Positions 51,808 through 60,596 of a stretch of 64,000 bases of DNA are shown piece by piece. The DNA is from Lewinella sp. 4G2 (GTDB taxonomy: Bacteria; Bacteroidota; Bacteroidia; Chitinophagales; Saprospiraceae). The DNA lies in assembly GCF_001625015.1 (NCBI RefSeq), contig NZ_LVWJ02000014.1:2976001-3040000 (forward strand), read 5' to 3'. Below the pieces are notes generated by a model, which made no database searches, was not told the origin of the DNA, and worked only from the letters and a program-made list of their open reading frames with translations. The position numbers and the translations under genes were made by a program. Numbering within the stretch: position 1 is the stretch's first letter; each line of letters starts with the position of its first letter.

Positions 51808-51840
51808 GAAAGCCGGCCCTCCTTGCGGTGGTCCGGCTTC
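51808..51840. terminator. Bidirectional terminator between porin and glgB
   Basis: An AGCCGG/CCGGCT-based hairpin (51811-51838) flanked by GAA and TTC, in the gap between the convergent porin and glgB stops. Confidence 0.65.
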
Positions 51841-51880
51841 TCGCATAGTGTGTGGCTATGTGTCTTGGCCTTGTGTATGG

Positions 51881-53803
51881 CTATTTCTTACCCCCGAAGG
51901 TAAACACTACCGTAGAAAGTGGGGGAACGGTAAATTCCAGGTGGTAAGGGCGGCCATTCCACTCGGACTCCACCGCCGTGGCGGTTTTGATTTTGTAATC
52001 GCCCGTACCACCAAACTGCTTTTCATCTGAATTGATGAGGACTTTGTACTTGCCCGCGCTGGGGACACCCACCCGGTAATGGTGGCGGACTGTCGGCGTC
52101 AGGTTATTAACTACGATGGCCAACTCATTGTCCTTTTTCCCCCGGCGGAGGTAGGTGAGGATGCTGTTCTGGTGGTCACCTCCGTCAATCCACTCAAATC
52201 CCTTGGGGTTGTACGCCTGAGCGTAGAGCGCCGGTGTCTCCTGGTAGACTTTATTTAGCGCGGAGATAAACTTCTTCATCCCTTTGTGGGGCGCAAATTC
52301 CTCCAGGGACCAGTCCAGACCGGTTTCGATGCTCCACTCCGTCGTTTGGCCAAATTCGTTGCCCATGAAGAGCAGCTTACTGCCGGGGTGGGTGAACATG
52401 TAACCGTAGAGGGTACGGAGATTGGCGAAGCGTTGCCAGTCATCGCCCGGCATCCGGTCGATAATCGGCCCCTTGCCGTGGACGACCTCATCGTGGCTGA
52501 GCGGTAACATGAAGTTTTCCGAAAAGGCGTAGACCAAGCTGAAGGTCAGTTCATTGTGGTGGTAACTCCGGTGGATGGGGTCATTCTTGAAGTAGCTCAG
52601 CGTATCGTGCATCCAACCCATCATCCACTTCATGCCGAAGCCGAGGCCACCGACGTAAGTTGGCCGGGAAACACCGGAGAAGGCCGTGCTTTCCTCGGCG
52701 ATCGTCATCGTGTCCGGGTACTCGCGGTACACGGCTTCGTTGAACTCCCGGAGGAAGGAAATCGCTTCCAGGTTCTCGTTTCCGCCGTAGCGGTTGGGGA
52801 TCCATTCCCCCTCGTTGCGGCTGTAATCCAGGTAGAGCATGGAGGCCACGGCGTCCACCCGCAGCCCATCGATGTGGTAACGGTCCAACCAGAAAAGGGC
52901 GTTGGAGATGAGGAATGACCGTACTTCGTTCCGCCCGTAATTGAAGATCGCGGATTTCCAATCGGGGTGGAAGCCTAGCCGTGGGTCGGCGTGGTCGTAA
53001 AGGTGGGTGCCATCAAACTGGGCGAGGCCGTGGGCGTCAACGGGGAAGTGGCTGGGGACCCAATCCAGAATAACCCCGATACCCGCCTTGTGCAACTCCT
53101 GGACGAGATACATGAAGTCCTGCGGCCCACCAAAGCGGCTGGAGGGTGCGTAGTACCCCGTGATCTGGTAGCCCCAACTTGGGAAGTAGGGGTGCTCCAT
53201 TACGGGAAGGAATTCCACGTGGGTGAAATTCATCTCCTTCATGTACTCCACCAGGTCTACGGCTAATTCCCGGTAGCTCAGGCTCTCGGTGCCCGTCGGT
53301 TTTTTCCAACTTCCGAGGTGGACTTCGTAGACGGAGTAGGGACGGTCGATACCGTTTTTCTCGATGCGGGAGTCCATCCACTTTTTATCGTCCCACTCGT
53401 AGTAGGTATCCCAGACAATACTAGCGGTCTTGGGTGGCGTCTCCCAGAGGCGGGCGAAGGGGTCACCTTTTTCCAGGCGCTCACCCATTTGGGTCTCCAC
53501 GACGTATTTGTAGACGGTGCCGCTGCCTACTTTGGGGATGAAGCCTTCCCAGATGCCGGAGCTATCCCAGCGGGCATTGAGGGGGTGGCTGGTTTGGTTC
53601 CAGCCGTTGAAGTCGCCAATCACCCCAACCGATTTAGCGCTCGGAGCCCAGACGGCGAAGTAGGTCCCTTTTTGGTCCTCTACCTCAATGACGTGGCTGC
53701 CCAATTTATCGTAGGCGCGGAATAATTTACCGGCCTTCCAGAGGTTGGCGTCGTGGTCGGTGAAGAGGCTGTAGGCAATTACGTTGGTGGCGGTCTTACT
53801 CAT
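51881..53803 (-). CDS. glgB: 1,4-alpha-glucan branching enzyme
   Basis: 640 residues from the ATG at 53803 (36 extra upstream codons have no family support). N-terminal CBM48 domain ([23 protein letters not shown]), GH13 barrel with [17 protein letters not shown] (nucleophile Asp about 317), TIAEESTAF (acid Glu about 367), [13 protein letters not shown], and a C-terminal beta domain. It cuts alpha-1,4 glucan chains and rejoins them as alpha-1,6 branches in glycogen. A short CCCC/GGGG hairpin lies at 53831-53842 in its leader. No other glg gene is adjacent, but a separate CBM48 protein is encoded nearby at 54758. Confidence 0.96.
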   Translation of the reverse strand: MSKTATNVIAYSLFTDHDANLWKAGKLFRAYDKLGSHVIEVEDQKGTYFAVWAPSAKSVGVIGDFNGWNQTSHPLNARWDSSGIWEGFIPKVGSGTVYKYVVETQMGERLEKGDPFARLWETPPKTASIVWDTYYEWDDKKWMDSRIEKNGIDRPYSVYEVHLGSWKKPTGTESLSYRELAVDLVEYMKEMNFTHVEFLPVMEHPYFPSWGYQITGYYAPSSRFGGPQDFMYLVQELHKAGIGVILDWVPSHFPVDAHGLAQFDGTHLYDHADPRLGFHPDWKSAIFNYGRNEVRSFLISNALFWLDRYHIDGLRVDAVASMLYLDYSRNEGEWIPNRYGGNENLEAISFLREFNEAVYREYPDTMTIAEESTAFSGVSRPTYVGGLGFGMKWMMGWMHDTLSYFKNDPIHRSYHHNELTFSLVYAFSENFMLPLSHDEVVHGKGPIIDRMPGDDWQRFANLRTLYGYMFTHPGSKLLFMGNEFGQTTEWSIETGLDWSLEEFAPHKGMKKFISALNKVYQETPALYAQAYNPKGFEWIDGGDHQNSILTYLRRGKKDNELAIVVNNLTPTVRHHYRVGVPSAGKYKVLINSDEKQFGGTGDYKIKTATAVESEWNGRPYHLEFTVPPLSTVVFTFGGKK

Positions 53804-54275
53804 ATCTATAATTAAAATCTGGGGCCGAAACCCCTCGCGGGGCCTCGCTAATTCATCTTCTGCAACACCGTGCGCGCGGCGATGTGCACGAAATTTAAGG
53901 ATTGTTTCCAAAGTAATGCGCGCTGGCCCGATTTAAGAGCTTATTCGGATTTTTGCTTCCTGATAATCAAGCATTTACGAACCTGGCGTCATCAAAATTC
54001 ACTTACTTAGCCCGCTAAGTGCGCAAATTTTGATTTAGCCAGAACCGTAAATCATTGACTATCAGTTCTCAAAAATCCCAAACAAGCTCTAAAAATCAGG
54101 GACCAATTTCAGGGGCGTAAAAGGTGGCCGCTCAAACTTGCTAAAGGGAAAGTCCTGCGTGGTGTGTAATCGTGAGCGAGTACAACCATTACGGTTGGCT
54201 AGATAGTCTAATGGCCGGCTTACACTGGATTTAACTAGTTTAGTAGTCCTATTAACCGAACGAAACCCTTCATTT
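53804..54275. other. Divergent intergenic region, 472 bp
   Basis: The largest gap in the window, between glgB (minus) and the PEGA lipoprotein gene (plus). It holds a glgB leader hairpin (53831-53842), the large inverted repeat 53924-54105, and about 170 bases before the lipoprotein start with no recognised element. No protein-like frame is seen. Confidence 0.6.
53924..54105. repeat. Large imperfect inverted repeat upstream of glgB
   Basis: Arms of roughly 88 bases face each other around a 2-base centre at 54012-54013. Innermost stem ACTTAGC/GCTAAGT (54005-54020), then ATCAAAATT (53991) with AATTTTGAT (54026), ATTTACG with CGTAAAT, GATTTTTG with CAAAAATC, and outer AGAGCTT with AAGCTCT. The left arm and the reverse complement of the right arm align with few gaps. 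No transposase or target duplication is recognised. Candidate MITE-like element, cruciform or long regulatory hairpin. Confidence 0.8.
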
Positions 54276-54674
54276 ATGCATCACCGAATCCTTCCTCTAC
54301 TTCTGGTTGCTTTGATGACCAGCAGTTGCGCGACCATATTTACCGGAACGCGCGATCCCATCCTTTTCACTACGGAACCGGCCGGCGCCACGGTATCCAT
54401 TGATGGAATGCCCGTTGGCCAGACGCCCATTCTTCTCGACGTCCGCCGAACGCTTGGCCAGCGCTGGGCCACCATCGAGTTGGAAGGTTACGAGCCGGAG
54501 TACGTTAAACTCCGTTCTTCCTTCAACGCGGTATCCATTGTCAACCTCACCTGCCTGGCTTGCTGGGCGGTGGATCTGATTTCTGGTGCGGCGTCTCAGT
54601 ATAAGGATACGGCCATCTTCAAAGACATGGTCCCCGTGATCGTAAGTGAGGAGCCCGATCCGAAACTACCCTGA
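54276..54674 (+). CDS. PEGA-domain lipoprotein
   Basis: 132 residues. Lipobox LLVALMTSSC (Cys 18), then GTRDPILFTTEPAGATVSIDGMPVGQTPILLDV, the PEGA beta-sandwich pattern, and a later hydrophobic stretch (VNLTCLACWAVDLISGAAS). PEGA lipoproteins are surface- or periplasm-facing and probably bind or brace envelope components; no enzyme activity is expected. Own upstream region; a bidirectional terminator follows. Confidence 0.85.
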   Translation: MHHRILPLLLVALMTSSCATIFTGTRDPILFTTEPAGATVSIDGMPVGQTPILLDVRRTLGQRWATIELEGYEPEYVKLRSSFNAVSIVNLTCLACWAVDLISGAASQYKDTAIFKDMVPVIVSEEPDPKLP

Positions 54675-54705
54675 TTGAAAGGTTGTCAGGAAGTAGCTCC
54701 AAAAG

Positions 54706-54743
54706 AAAAAGCCTCCCGATCAGTGTTGACCGGGAGGCTTTTT
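54706..54743. terminator. Strong bidirectional terminator
   Basis: AAAAAGCCTCCCG (54706-54718) and CGGGAGGCTTTTT (54731-54743) are perfect reverse complements with poly-A and poly-T flanks, so it serves both the lipoprotein gene and the convergent CBM48-fusion gene. Confidence 0.92.
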
Positions 54744-54757
54744 GCATGGGGCGTTGA

Positions 54758-55582
54758 TTATTTGCGGACGCCACCTTTGAGCTCATCCTGAAGCTTCTTC
54801 AGTTGCTCTTCCTTACCGGCAGCAGCCAGCTTGGCCTGCTCCTTCCAGGTGCCTGGCTTGGCGAGGCGGAAGCGAGCGCCAGCGGCTTGTAGTACGTCGG
54901 CCAATTTCTTGTCCGAAGCTTTACCGAGTTGTGCGAAGGTCATGATACCAGCTTCGTTCAACAGACCGGCGATCTTAGGGCCAATGCCTTCAATGCGCTT
55001 GAGGTCGTCTGCTTTCTTGGCGGTAGCCTTCTTAGCGGCGGGTTTTGCGGCAACTTTCTTCGCTGCTGGCTTGGCGGCGGCTTTAGTGGCCGTCTTCTTA
55101 GCGGGGGCAGCTTTTTTGGCAGGGGCAGCGGCCTTCTTAGCGGCTGGCTTGGCTACGGCCTTTTTTGCGGCTGGCTTGGCCGCAGCTTTAGTAGCCGTCT
55201 TCTTGGCAGGGGCGGCTTTCTTGGCAGCGGGAGCAGCTTTCTTTGCGGCAGGCTTTTTAGCAGCCGTCTTGGCTTCTACCGGTGCGAGAGAGAAGCAGCA
55301 GTTGGTGGTTCCGTAGCCAGAATCGGTGTAGCCGTCAGCGCTGTCGTCGTTTACCCAGTCGTTACCGTCGGCGAGGTAGCGGAATTGGTAGTGGCCAGCG
55401 GGCAGCATGGCAGAACCGGTGTACTTGCCTTTGCCGGCTTTGAGCGGCAGGCCGCCGTCCCAGCTCCAGTTGTTGAAGTTGCCGAGTACGCGTACGTCAC
55501 GCTTTTCGCCAATCTCCTCCGCGGAGAGTTCGAAGCTGACTTTGTACTGCTGTTTTGATTTGGTGTAGGTGGACTTGATCAT
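54758..55582 (-). CDS. CBM48 / histone-H1-like / helix-hairpin-helix fusion protein
   Basis: 274 residues from the ATG at 55582. Residues about 1-93 form a glycogen-binding early-set domain (AMPK-beta/CBM48 type: VRVLGNFNNWSWDGGLPLK, GHYQFRYLADGNDWVNDD). About 95-190 is an Ala/Lys/Pro-rich tract of PAAKK and PAKK units like histone H1 or bacterial H1-like proteins, with an internal duplication of some 30 residues. About 192-274 holds a helix-hairpin-helix (LKRIEGIGPKIAGLLNEAGI) of the kind fused to ribosomal protein L21 in Bacteroidota. The parts suggest glycan binding plus nucleic-acid binding in one protein; the combined role is unknown. Confidence 0.85.
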   Translation of the reverse strand: MIKSTYTKSKQQYKVSFELSAEEIGEKRDVRVLGNFNNWSWDGGLPLKAGKGKYTGSAMLPAGHYQFRYLADGNDWVNDDSADGYTDSGYGTTNCCFSLAPVEAKTAAKKPAAKKAAPAAKKAAPAKKTATKAAAKPAAKKAVAKPAAKKAAAPAKKAAPAKKTATKAAAKPAAKKVAAKPAAKKATAKKADDLKRIEGIGPKIAGLLNEAGIMTFAQLGKASDKKLADVLQAAGARFRLAKPGTWKEQAKLAAAGKEEQLKKLQDELKGGVRK

Positions 55583-55612
55583 AGTGGTATTTGTTTGCGA
55601 GAGCAAAAATTA

Positions 55613-55635
55613 GTTAGTGTGTTTATTACACTAAC
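55613..55635. promoter_or_regulatory. Operator-like palindrome upstream of the CBM48 fusion gene
   Basis: GTTAGTGT (55613-55620) and ACACTAAC (55628-55635) are perfect reverse complements with a 7-base spacer, 31 bases upstream of the ATG at 55582. Looks like a dimeric regulator site. Confidence 0.45.
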
Positions 55636-55688
55636 GTGATAACCTGACGCAAAGTTATGCGGAAGTCACTGATAACCAAAGGTTTTGG

Positions 55689-55706
55689 GGCGCTGCCGCA
55701 GGTGCG
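55689..55706 (+). repeat. Dispersed 18-mer copy 15
   Basis: GGCGCTGCCGCAGGTGCG, exact core. In the 240-base gap between the CBM48-fusion gene start and the CAT-like gene end. Confidence 0.85.
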
Positions 55707-55822
55707 ATGGAATGGGTTAACAATGGGTTTACACGAGCGATTCACCCAATTGTTTGGCTTTTGCTGGATTCCCTACACAACTTTTTTTGGTTTGCTGGCA
55801 GCGGGCAAATATTACTTTGCTT

Positions 55823-56494
55823 TTACGAATCGGAACAGTTTCCACTGGCCGTGAAAACTTTTTTACAATTCTTCAATAAATTTTGCAGGACCCGGTAATA
55901 TTCGCCCAAATCACGGCCATCCACGAGTGCGTGGTGGGCTTGTACAGCAACGGGCATGTCTACTTCCTCTACCTGTTTACGGTACTTTCCCCAAACGATC
56001 CGGGGCACGCTATCCCGACCATCGCCCGGCATGGCGTGTTGCACGGAGGTGAAAGTGGCCCAAGGGAAGGTCGATAAGAAGAGGTAGTCGTCTGCCCCCG
56101 GTTCATCCTCGAAGGAAGGGTCCTCCTTCATCCGTTCCATTTCCGCGATTGCGGCGGCGTGGAAGGCCAGCGGATCATCTTCGTAGGGTACCGTGCAGAA
56201 ACTGAATACGGAACTCCGCTTTGTCGGCACCGCAAAGCTGGGACGTAGGGTGTCGTGAGCAACGACTTCTTCTCCACGGATTCGCCAGGTAAAACTGGGT
56301 ACCTCCAATGCGGCCCGTGTGATCAGATAAACCAGGGCGGGCGTAAAGCGCAGGGTAGGGGACTCGCGCACCAGTTGCAGGAACTCCGATATATCCACTT
56401 CCGCCGTTATCCCGAAGTGGGGGGAGGCCATTTTGCGAAAGTGATCAAAGTGGCGCTGGCGGTGCGGGTCGTCCTTGAAAGTGATCTTTTTCAT
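55823..56494 (-). CDS. Chloramphenicol-acetyltransferase-fold protein
   Basis: 223 residues. CAT-type pattern: RQRHFDHFRKMASPHFGITAEVDI, LVYLITRAALEVPSFTWRI, FSFCTVPYEDD, FPWATFTSVQHAM, and the catalytic HHALVDGRDLGEYY near residue 195. The fold and the catalytic His are conserved, so it is probably an acetyl-CoA-dependent acyltransferase, but chloramphenicol resistance cannot be concluded: chromosomal CAT-like genes in Bacteroidota often have other substrates. No mobile element is nearby. Confidence 0.85.
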   Translation of the reverse strand: MKKITFKDDPHRQRHFDHFRKMASPHFGITAEVDISEFLQLVRESPTLRFTPALVYLITRAALEVPSFTWRIRGEEVVAHDTLRPSFAVPTKRSSVFSFCTVPYEDDPLAFHAAAIAEMERMKEDPSFEDEPGADDYLFLSTFPWATFTSVQHAMPGDGRDSVPRIVWGKYRKQVEEVDMPVAVQAHHALVDGRDLGEYYRVLQNLLKNCKKVFTASGNCSDS

Positions 56495-56554
56495 GGAGGT
56501 AAAATACTAAGCGGGAGATATCCTCTTCGTCTAAGGTGGCCCGTCCCATTTCCT

Positions 56555-56572
56555 GGCACCTGCGGCAGCGCC
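56555..56572 (-). repeat. Dispersed 18-mer copy 16 (perfect)
   Basis: GGCACCTGCGGCAGCGCC on the plus strand; minus orientation. Intergenic, upstream of the CAT-like gene. Confidence 0.85.
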
Positions 56573-56630
56573 ACGCAGTATGTACTGTACTCAGTCGGGG
56601 CGCCCAGATCATAAGGGAAGTATATCGCAC

Positions 56631-56661
56631 AAAAAAGCCCTCCCCGAAAGTCGGAGAGGGC
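56631..56661 (-). terminator. Terminator of the secreted beta-sandwich gene
   Basis: GCCCTCCCCGA (56637-56647) pairs with TCGGAGAGGGC (56651-56661) with one mismatch; on the minus strand it is followed by six T residues. Confidence 0.85.
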
Positions 56662-56694
56662 GAAACTTAAAGTCGATCATGCAAAATTCTTGAG

Positions 56695-57294
56695 CTACCG
56701 CAGCGTAATGGCGGTGCTGTGTATTCTTGTTGAGCGCTGGTTGACGGTGAGCGTGTAGGAACCCGCAGCCAGTTTATCGAGCGCGTAGGATTTCTTGGTG
56801 GCTTGGTCAGTGGGTAAAACTTCCCGGAAAACGGCGTTGCCCGTATCATTCTTCAGCTCAACGGCAACGGGCTTGCCCGAGTACGCAGGGTAGTTGACGA
56901 CGAGTAACTTATCGTCCGTCAAGTCCACATTGGGATAGAGCATCCGGCGTGCATCGGCCGTTTCGTGGCTGACCCGACCGCGCTTGGCGGTGAAGGGCAA
57001 CACCGTACGGCCCCGCTCATCCGCGAAGGTGAAGATGTATTTACCGGAGGGAAGGTCAGCGGCGGCAAAGCGCTTGCTGAAGAAGTCGTTAGCCTTGACG
57101 TGGCAGCGAAAGATCTCGTTGCCCCAGTCGTCAGCGACCGTCAGCAGGGCAGCACGCTCCACCGGAATGGTAGAACGGAAGACCGTAGTCTCCGAAGTAG
57201 GATCAGTAAGGATCTCAACGTCAATTGGGTCAATGGACGCAAAAAGGCTACAGAAACTAAAGAAGGCCAGGAAGATGGTTAAGGTAACTTTCAT
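56695..57294 (-). CDS. Secreted two-repeat beta-sandwich protein (DUF3244-like)
   Basis: 199 residues. Signal peptide to about residue 19 (LAFFSFCSLFAS). Two tandem modules of roughly 80 residues each carry the same layout: an ELKNDTGNAVF- or TVADDWGNEIF-type strand, then LPSGKYIFTFAD (first) and LAAGSYTLTVNQ (second). These resemble the beta-sandwich of T9SS sorting domains, but no C-terminal Lys-Arg signal is present. The function is unknown; envelope-associated binding is a guess. Confidence 0.7.
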   Translation of the reverse strand: MKVTLTIFLAFFSFCSLFASIDPIDVEILTDPTSETTVFRSTIPVERAALLTVADDWGNEIFRCHVKANDFFSKRFAAADLPSGKYIFTFADERGRTVLPFTAKRGRVSHETADARRMLYPNVDLTDDKLLVVNYPAYSGKPVAVELKNDTGNAVFREVLPTDQATKKSYALDKLAAGSYTLTVNQRSTRIHSTAITLR

Positions 57295-57597
57295 AAGCTG
57301 GAAGTTTTCGTTTGCGAGTGCATGCTCGACTTCCTTTGATAGGGCAAAGTTCCGGCGGAAATTCGCTGGAGTAGACGCATATTTTGGCGGTGGTCACGCA
57401 GAATTTGCTCAATTCAAGTACATGGGGTAATCAGTGCGTAGGGTAGGGTAAAATTGGACAATAGCGGTTTTTTTCATACCCTTGCGCCAAATCTATATTT
57501 CGTGTTGGACGTTCTATTGCCGAACTATCACTCCCCGGCATTCCGCCCGAATTGGCGTAATGACTGACTTTTCGCCCTCACCTTTCACGACATCGAT
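57295..57597. other. Divergent intergenic region, 303 bp
   Basis: Lies between the minus-strand secreted protein and the plus-strand AraC regulator. A TATATTTCG sequence near 57492 resembles a -7 box for the AraC gene, about 100 bases upstream of its ATG. No palindrome, repeat copy or protein-like frame is seen. Confidence 0.5.
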
Positions 57598-58494
57598 ATG
57601 GAAGCTTCCTCCCGCCCCGTCTTAGAGCGTGTTCTACAAACCCCGGATTCCTCGTTTTTGCTAAAGCACTATCCGGACCCTAGCCTGCGGACAAACAAAC
57701 TACCTAATTACCACTACCACCCCGAATTGGAACTGGTTTTCGTGAATGGTGGGAATGGCCGCCGCCACGTCGGTAGCCATGTCTCACACTTCGAGGATGG
57801 TGAATTAATACTGATTGGCTCCAATTTGCCCCACTGGGGTTTTACGGATAGCAATACCCGCAACCGCGCTGAAACAGTGGTACAATTCGCGCCGGACTTC
57901 CCCGCCGCCGGCTTTCGGGAACTAGGAGAAGCCCAACAACTCAACAATCTCTTCGAGCGCGCGCGCGATGGCATCTCCTTCACCGGGCGGACGAAAGCCG
58001 TACAGGGCGCCCGCCTCGAACGTATGATCGATCTCGACCCCATGGGCCGGCTACTGACCTTACTGGATATCCTCCAGCAACTGGCCGTCTCCGAAGAATT
58101 CGAGAGCCTGAACGCAGATGGCGTCCACATCGAAATCGCCAGCCACGGTTACGACCGGTTCAATGAATTGCAGCAATTCATTTCGGATAACTTCCGCCGC
58201 GAACTGGCCGTCGCCGAAGCCGCCAGCGTTGCGGCGATGACGGTGCCCGCCTTCTGCCGTTACTTCAAAAAGGTGACGGGTAAGACTTTCGTGACCTACC
58301 TCACCAACTTCCGGATTGTCTTTGCCTGCAAACTCCTCGCAGACGGCCACGGCACCATCGCCGAGGTCGCCTTCGAGTGTGGGTTCAATAGCCTCAGCCA
58401 GTTTAATCGGGCCTTCAAGAAAATTACCGGCCGTACCCCCAGCCAGTACCGCCAGCACCTGCGGATGACGGTGGGTGGGGAATTCACCGATTAG
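57598..58494 (+). CDS. AraC family transcriptional regulator
   Basis: 298 residues. N-terminal cupin-type sensor (YHYHPELELVFVNGGNGRRHVG, ELILIGSNLPHWGF) and C-terminal double HTH: LAVAEAASVAAMTVPAFCRYFKKVTGKTFVTYL and IAEVAFECGFNSLSQFNRAFKKITGRTPSQYR. Cupin-AraC regulators typically respond to sugars or their derivatives. Its stop overlaps tail to tail with the sugar isomerase/epimerase gene of the adjacent cluster (58491-58494), which makes that cluster a plausible target. Confidence 0.95.
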   Translation: MEASSRPVLERVLQTPDSSFLLKHYPDPSLRTNKLPNYHYHPELELVFVNGGNGRRHVGSHVSHFEDGELILIGSNLPHWGFTDSNTRNRAETVVQFAPDFPAAGFRELGEAQQLNNLFERARDGISFTGRTKAVQGARLERMIDLDPMGRLLTLLDILQQLAVSEEFESLNADGVHIEIASHGYDRFNELQQFISDNFRRELAVAEAASVAAMTVPAFCRYFKKVTGKTFVTYLTNFRIVFACKLLADGHGTIAEVAFECGFNSLSQFNRAFKKITGRTPSQYRQHLRMTVGGEFTD

Positions 58495-59456
58495 CCAAGC
58501 GCCTTGTTTACGCTCGCCATCATGGCTCGGTGAGTCGCCTTGATCGCTAAGTCAGGACCCATTTGGTTCAGTGTTTTACTGAAGGGTTCCGCACGGAGCG
58601 GTCCGTCGTAGCCTATTTCCACCAGCGTCTGTAGGAACGCATCGAGGTCGATTACCCCGGTCGCGCCGGGCAGCTCCCGCGCTACGTCCGTTTGCTGGTG
58701 CAGGGTGAGTTGATCGTTGGCATCGTTCAGGTCGACGGCGATGATGTCCTCATTCTTCCAGATCTTCAGGTCGTCCACTCCTTCCTGCGCAGTGTACCAG
58801 TGGTAGCTATCGAGGACGACCCCGACGTTACCGGTGCCGATCATTTCGATGAGTTCCTTTAACTCTCGGCCGGAGGAGAGCCAGGCGAAGCGCCCCTGCT
58901 GGCGGACGGCCGTCGTGCCGAGGTATTCTAACCCGAGTTTGATATCGTGGTCCTTCAGGATGCGGGCGGCCTGCCGGAGCCGGTCCGCGTGGAAGCGCAT
59001 GTTTTCGTTGTAGGTCCGTTCGTCACTGCTGGAAATGAGCCACGTGCCGATGCGGTCCACGCCGATATCCGCCAGGTTTTCGGCGTGGCGGGGCAGTTCG
59101 GCGAGTTCCTTTTTGAACTGAGCTTCCGTTTTCCGGAATTCGATGGGTAGGCCGTTAGCACCCCAGCTGATATCGTTCTTCTTGGCCTTTTTGGCGAAGG
59201 CCTTTTTCTGCTTCTTGCTCCACCCTTCAAGCCACTGACCGGGAACGCTGAGGGCTTCGTACCCTTCGGCGATGGCGGCATCCAGCAGTTCATCGGCGCC
59301 CATACTGTAAATACCGATGGCATCCGCCTTAAGGCTGATCTTGAATTGCCCCTTGTGTGCGGCACTCATGCGTTCATTGGAAGCGCCCTTGGAGGTTCCG
59401 GCGGAGAGGGCGGTGGGTATGGCCAGGGAAGCGGCTAAAAAGTTTCGTCTTTGCAT
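58491..59456 (-). CDS. Tat-exported sugar phosphate isomerase/epimerase-like protein
   Basis: 321 residues. Tat leader MQRRNFLAASLAIPTALSAG. The xylose-isomerase-like TIM barrel is visible: VVLDSYHWYTAQEGVDDL, IIAVDLNDAN, YDGPLRAEPFS (metal-ligand Glu/Asp/His type residues), ADIGVDRIGTWLISSSDE. It probably isomerises or epimerises a sugar or cyclitol in the periplasm. It is the last gene of the minus-strand cluster that also encodes DUF1080, Gfo/Idh and an alpha/beta hydrolase. Confidence 0.88.
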   Translation of the reverse strand: MQRRNFLAASLAIPTALSAGTSKGASNERMSAAHKGQFKISLKADAIGIYSMGADELLDAAIAEGYEALSVPGQWLEGWSKKQKKAFAKKAKKNDISWGANGLPIEFRKTEAQFKKELAELPRHAENLADIGVDRIGTWLISSSDERTYNENMRFHADRLRQAARILKDHDIKLGLEYLGTTAVRQQGRFAWLSSGRELKELIEMIGTGNVGVVLDSYHWYTAQEGVDDLKIWKNEDIIAVDLNDANDQLTLHQQTDVARELPGATGVIDLDAFLQTLVEIGYDGPLRAEPFSKTLNQMGPDLAIKATHRAMMASVNKALG

Positions 59457-59589
59457 GATCGATTAGTCTTGAGGGCTTAAGATAGGAAGTGTGGGTGCCC
59501 TAAGAAACCCAGGCTACCGCGACCCAATGATACAATCGATTGAAAATGGGAGGCGGCGCAAATTTTTTTACCGGAGCTACGCGAAGTAG

Positions 59590-60519
59590 TTATTCCTCGC
59601 AAAAATCACCCACAAAATCCAGCACCTTTTCCTTGTACTCATCGGGCCGCCAGATGACGTTGTGGGCGTGCCAGGCGCCCCAGTTCAGCGCGTGGTAGGT
59701 CACTAGTTCTTCTGGCGTAGCGTCGGCTATCAGTTTGGACTGGGCCGGGCCGGTCAGGGTGTCCGAATCGGAATGGAAGAGTAACAACGGTACCTCAAGT
59801 TTAGCCGCCGCCTTAACGGGGCTGACTTCGTAGAAATCCATATCGTTGCGTGCACTAGCCCAGGCAAATGCTCCTGGGGTAAGAATTTTTAGGCCTTCGC
59901 CGTAATCCTTGAGGCCACGCTCCATCACGGCGGTGTACCAATCGGAGAAGGGACTTTCGGCCACGAGCCAGGCGGGTTTGTTCTCGGCGCGCTCGGCGGC
60001 GATGATGACGGTGGAGCCGCCCCAGCTTTCGCCGTACCAGCCAATTTGGTCGGTCCGTAGCCCGGTCTTCTCTTCCAGAAAATTGGTGGCCGTGATGAGG
60101 TCGTCCGCCTCGTGATCGCCACCGCTACCGTAGGCTTCGTCTGAACTGCCGTGGCCACGGTGATCGTAGAGCAGCATCGCGCAGCCACAGTCGCGGAAGA
60201 TCGGCGTATACTTCAGCATATTGGCGCGGTTGACGCTGTAGCCGTGGGCGAAGATGATGCCACACTTCACCGTACCGGGCGTGAAGAGCCAGCCCTCCAG
60301 GTTAGACCCATCGTAATCACTCGTAAAATTCACTTCTTCTTTACCGGGGAGGGTTTGGACGAGGCTGTCCAGGTCCAGATTCCACCGGTCCATATTCATC
60401 TGGTAGACGGTAGCGATGTCCCGGTCCGGCGTATTGAGGATCAGTGTGCTGAAATAGTAGGTCACCCCCGCGTAGAGGATCATTAGAACGGCGGCGGCAA
60501 TCAGCAGAAATTTCTTCAC
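59590..60519 (-). CDS. Alpha/beta hydrolase with N-terminal membrane anchor
   Basis: 309 residues. Membrane-anchor helix at 4-24 (LLIAAAVLMILYAGVTYYF). Alpha/beta-hydrolase core: FAHGYSVNRANML (oxyanion), LYDHRGHGSSDEAYG, nucleophile GWYGESWGGST near residue 165, Asp in HSDSDTLTGPAQS, and His in WGAWHAHNV. Resembles the prolyl-peptidase/esterase group with an uncleaved anchor. In this cluster it could remove an ester from a sugar, but that is inference. About 77 bases from the Gfo/Idh stop. Confidence 0.9.
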   Translation of the reverse strand: MKKFLLIAAAVLMILYAGVTYYFSTLILNTPDRDIATVYQMNMDRWNLDLDSLVQTLPGKEEVNFTSDYDGSNLEGWLFTPGTVKCGIIFAHGYSVNRANMLKYTPIFRDCGCAMLLYDHRGHGSSDEAYGSGGDHEADDLITATNFLEEKTGLRTDQIGWYGESWGGSTVIIAAERAENKPAWLVAESPFSDWYTAVMERGLKDYGEGLKILTPGAFAWASARNDMDFYEVSPVKAAAKLEVPLLLFHSDSDTLTGPAQSKLIADATPEELVTYHALNWGAWHAHNVIWRPDEYKEKVLDFVGDFCEE

Positions 60520-60596
60520 GGTTTTTGTTGTGTTTCGCTTCCACGGAAATGGAAGATTAAGGTAGGGGAGCGGCTCGCCTACCAGCGTTTATCCTG

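Noticed and set aside
55657-55854. Short plus-strand frame in the gap before the CAT-like gene
   Set aside because: It has no homologue-like pattern, overlaps a repeat copy and runs into the CAT-like gene.
55823-56494. Reading the CAT-like gene as an acquired antibiotic-resistance gene
   Set aside because: Chromosomal setting, no mobile element, and CAT-fold proteins of other function are common in this phylum.
58455-58472. Possible extra 18-mer copy (CAGCACCTGCGGATGACG) in the AraC gene
   Set aside because: Half match only, at the end of the conserved AraC helix; chance is likely.
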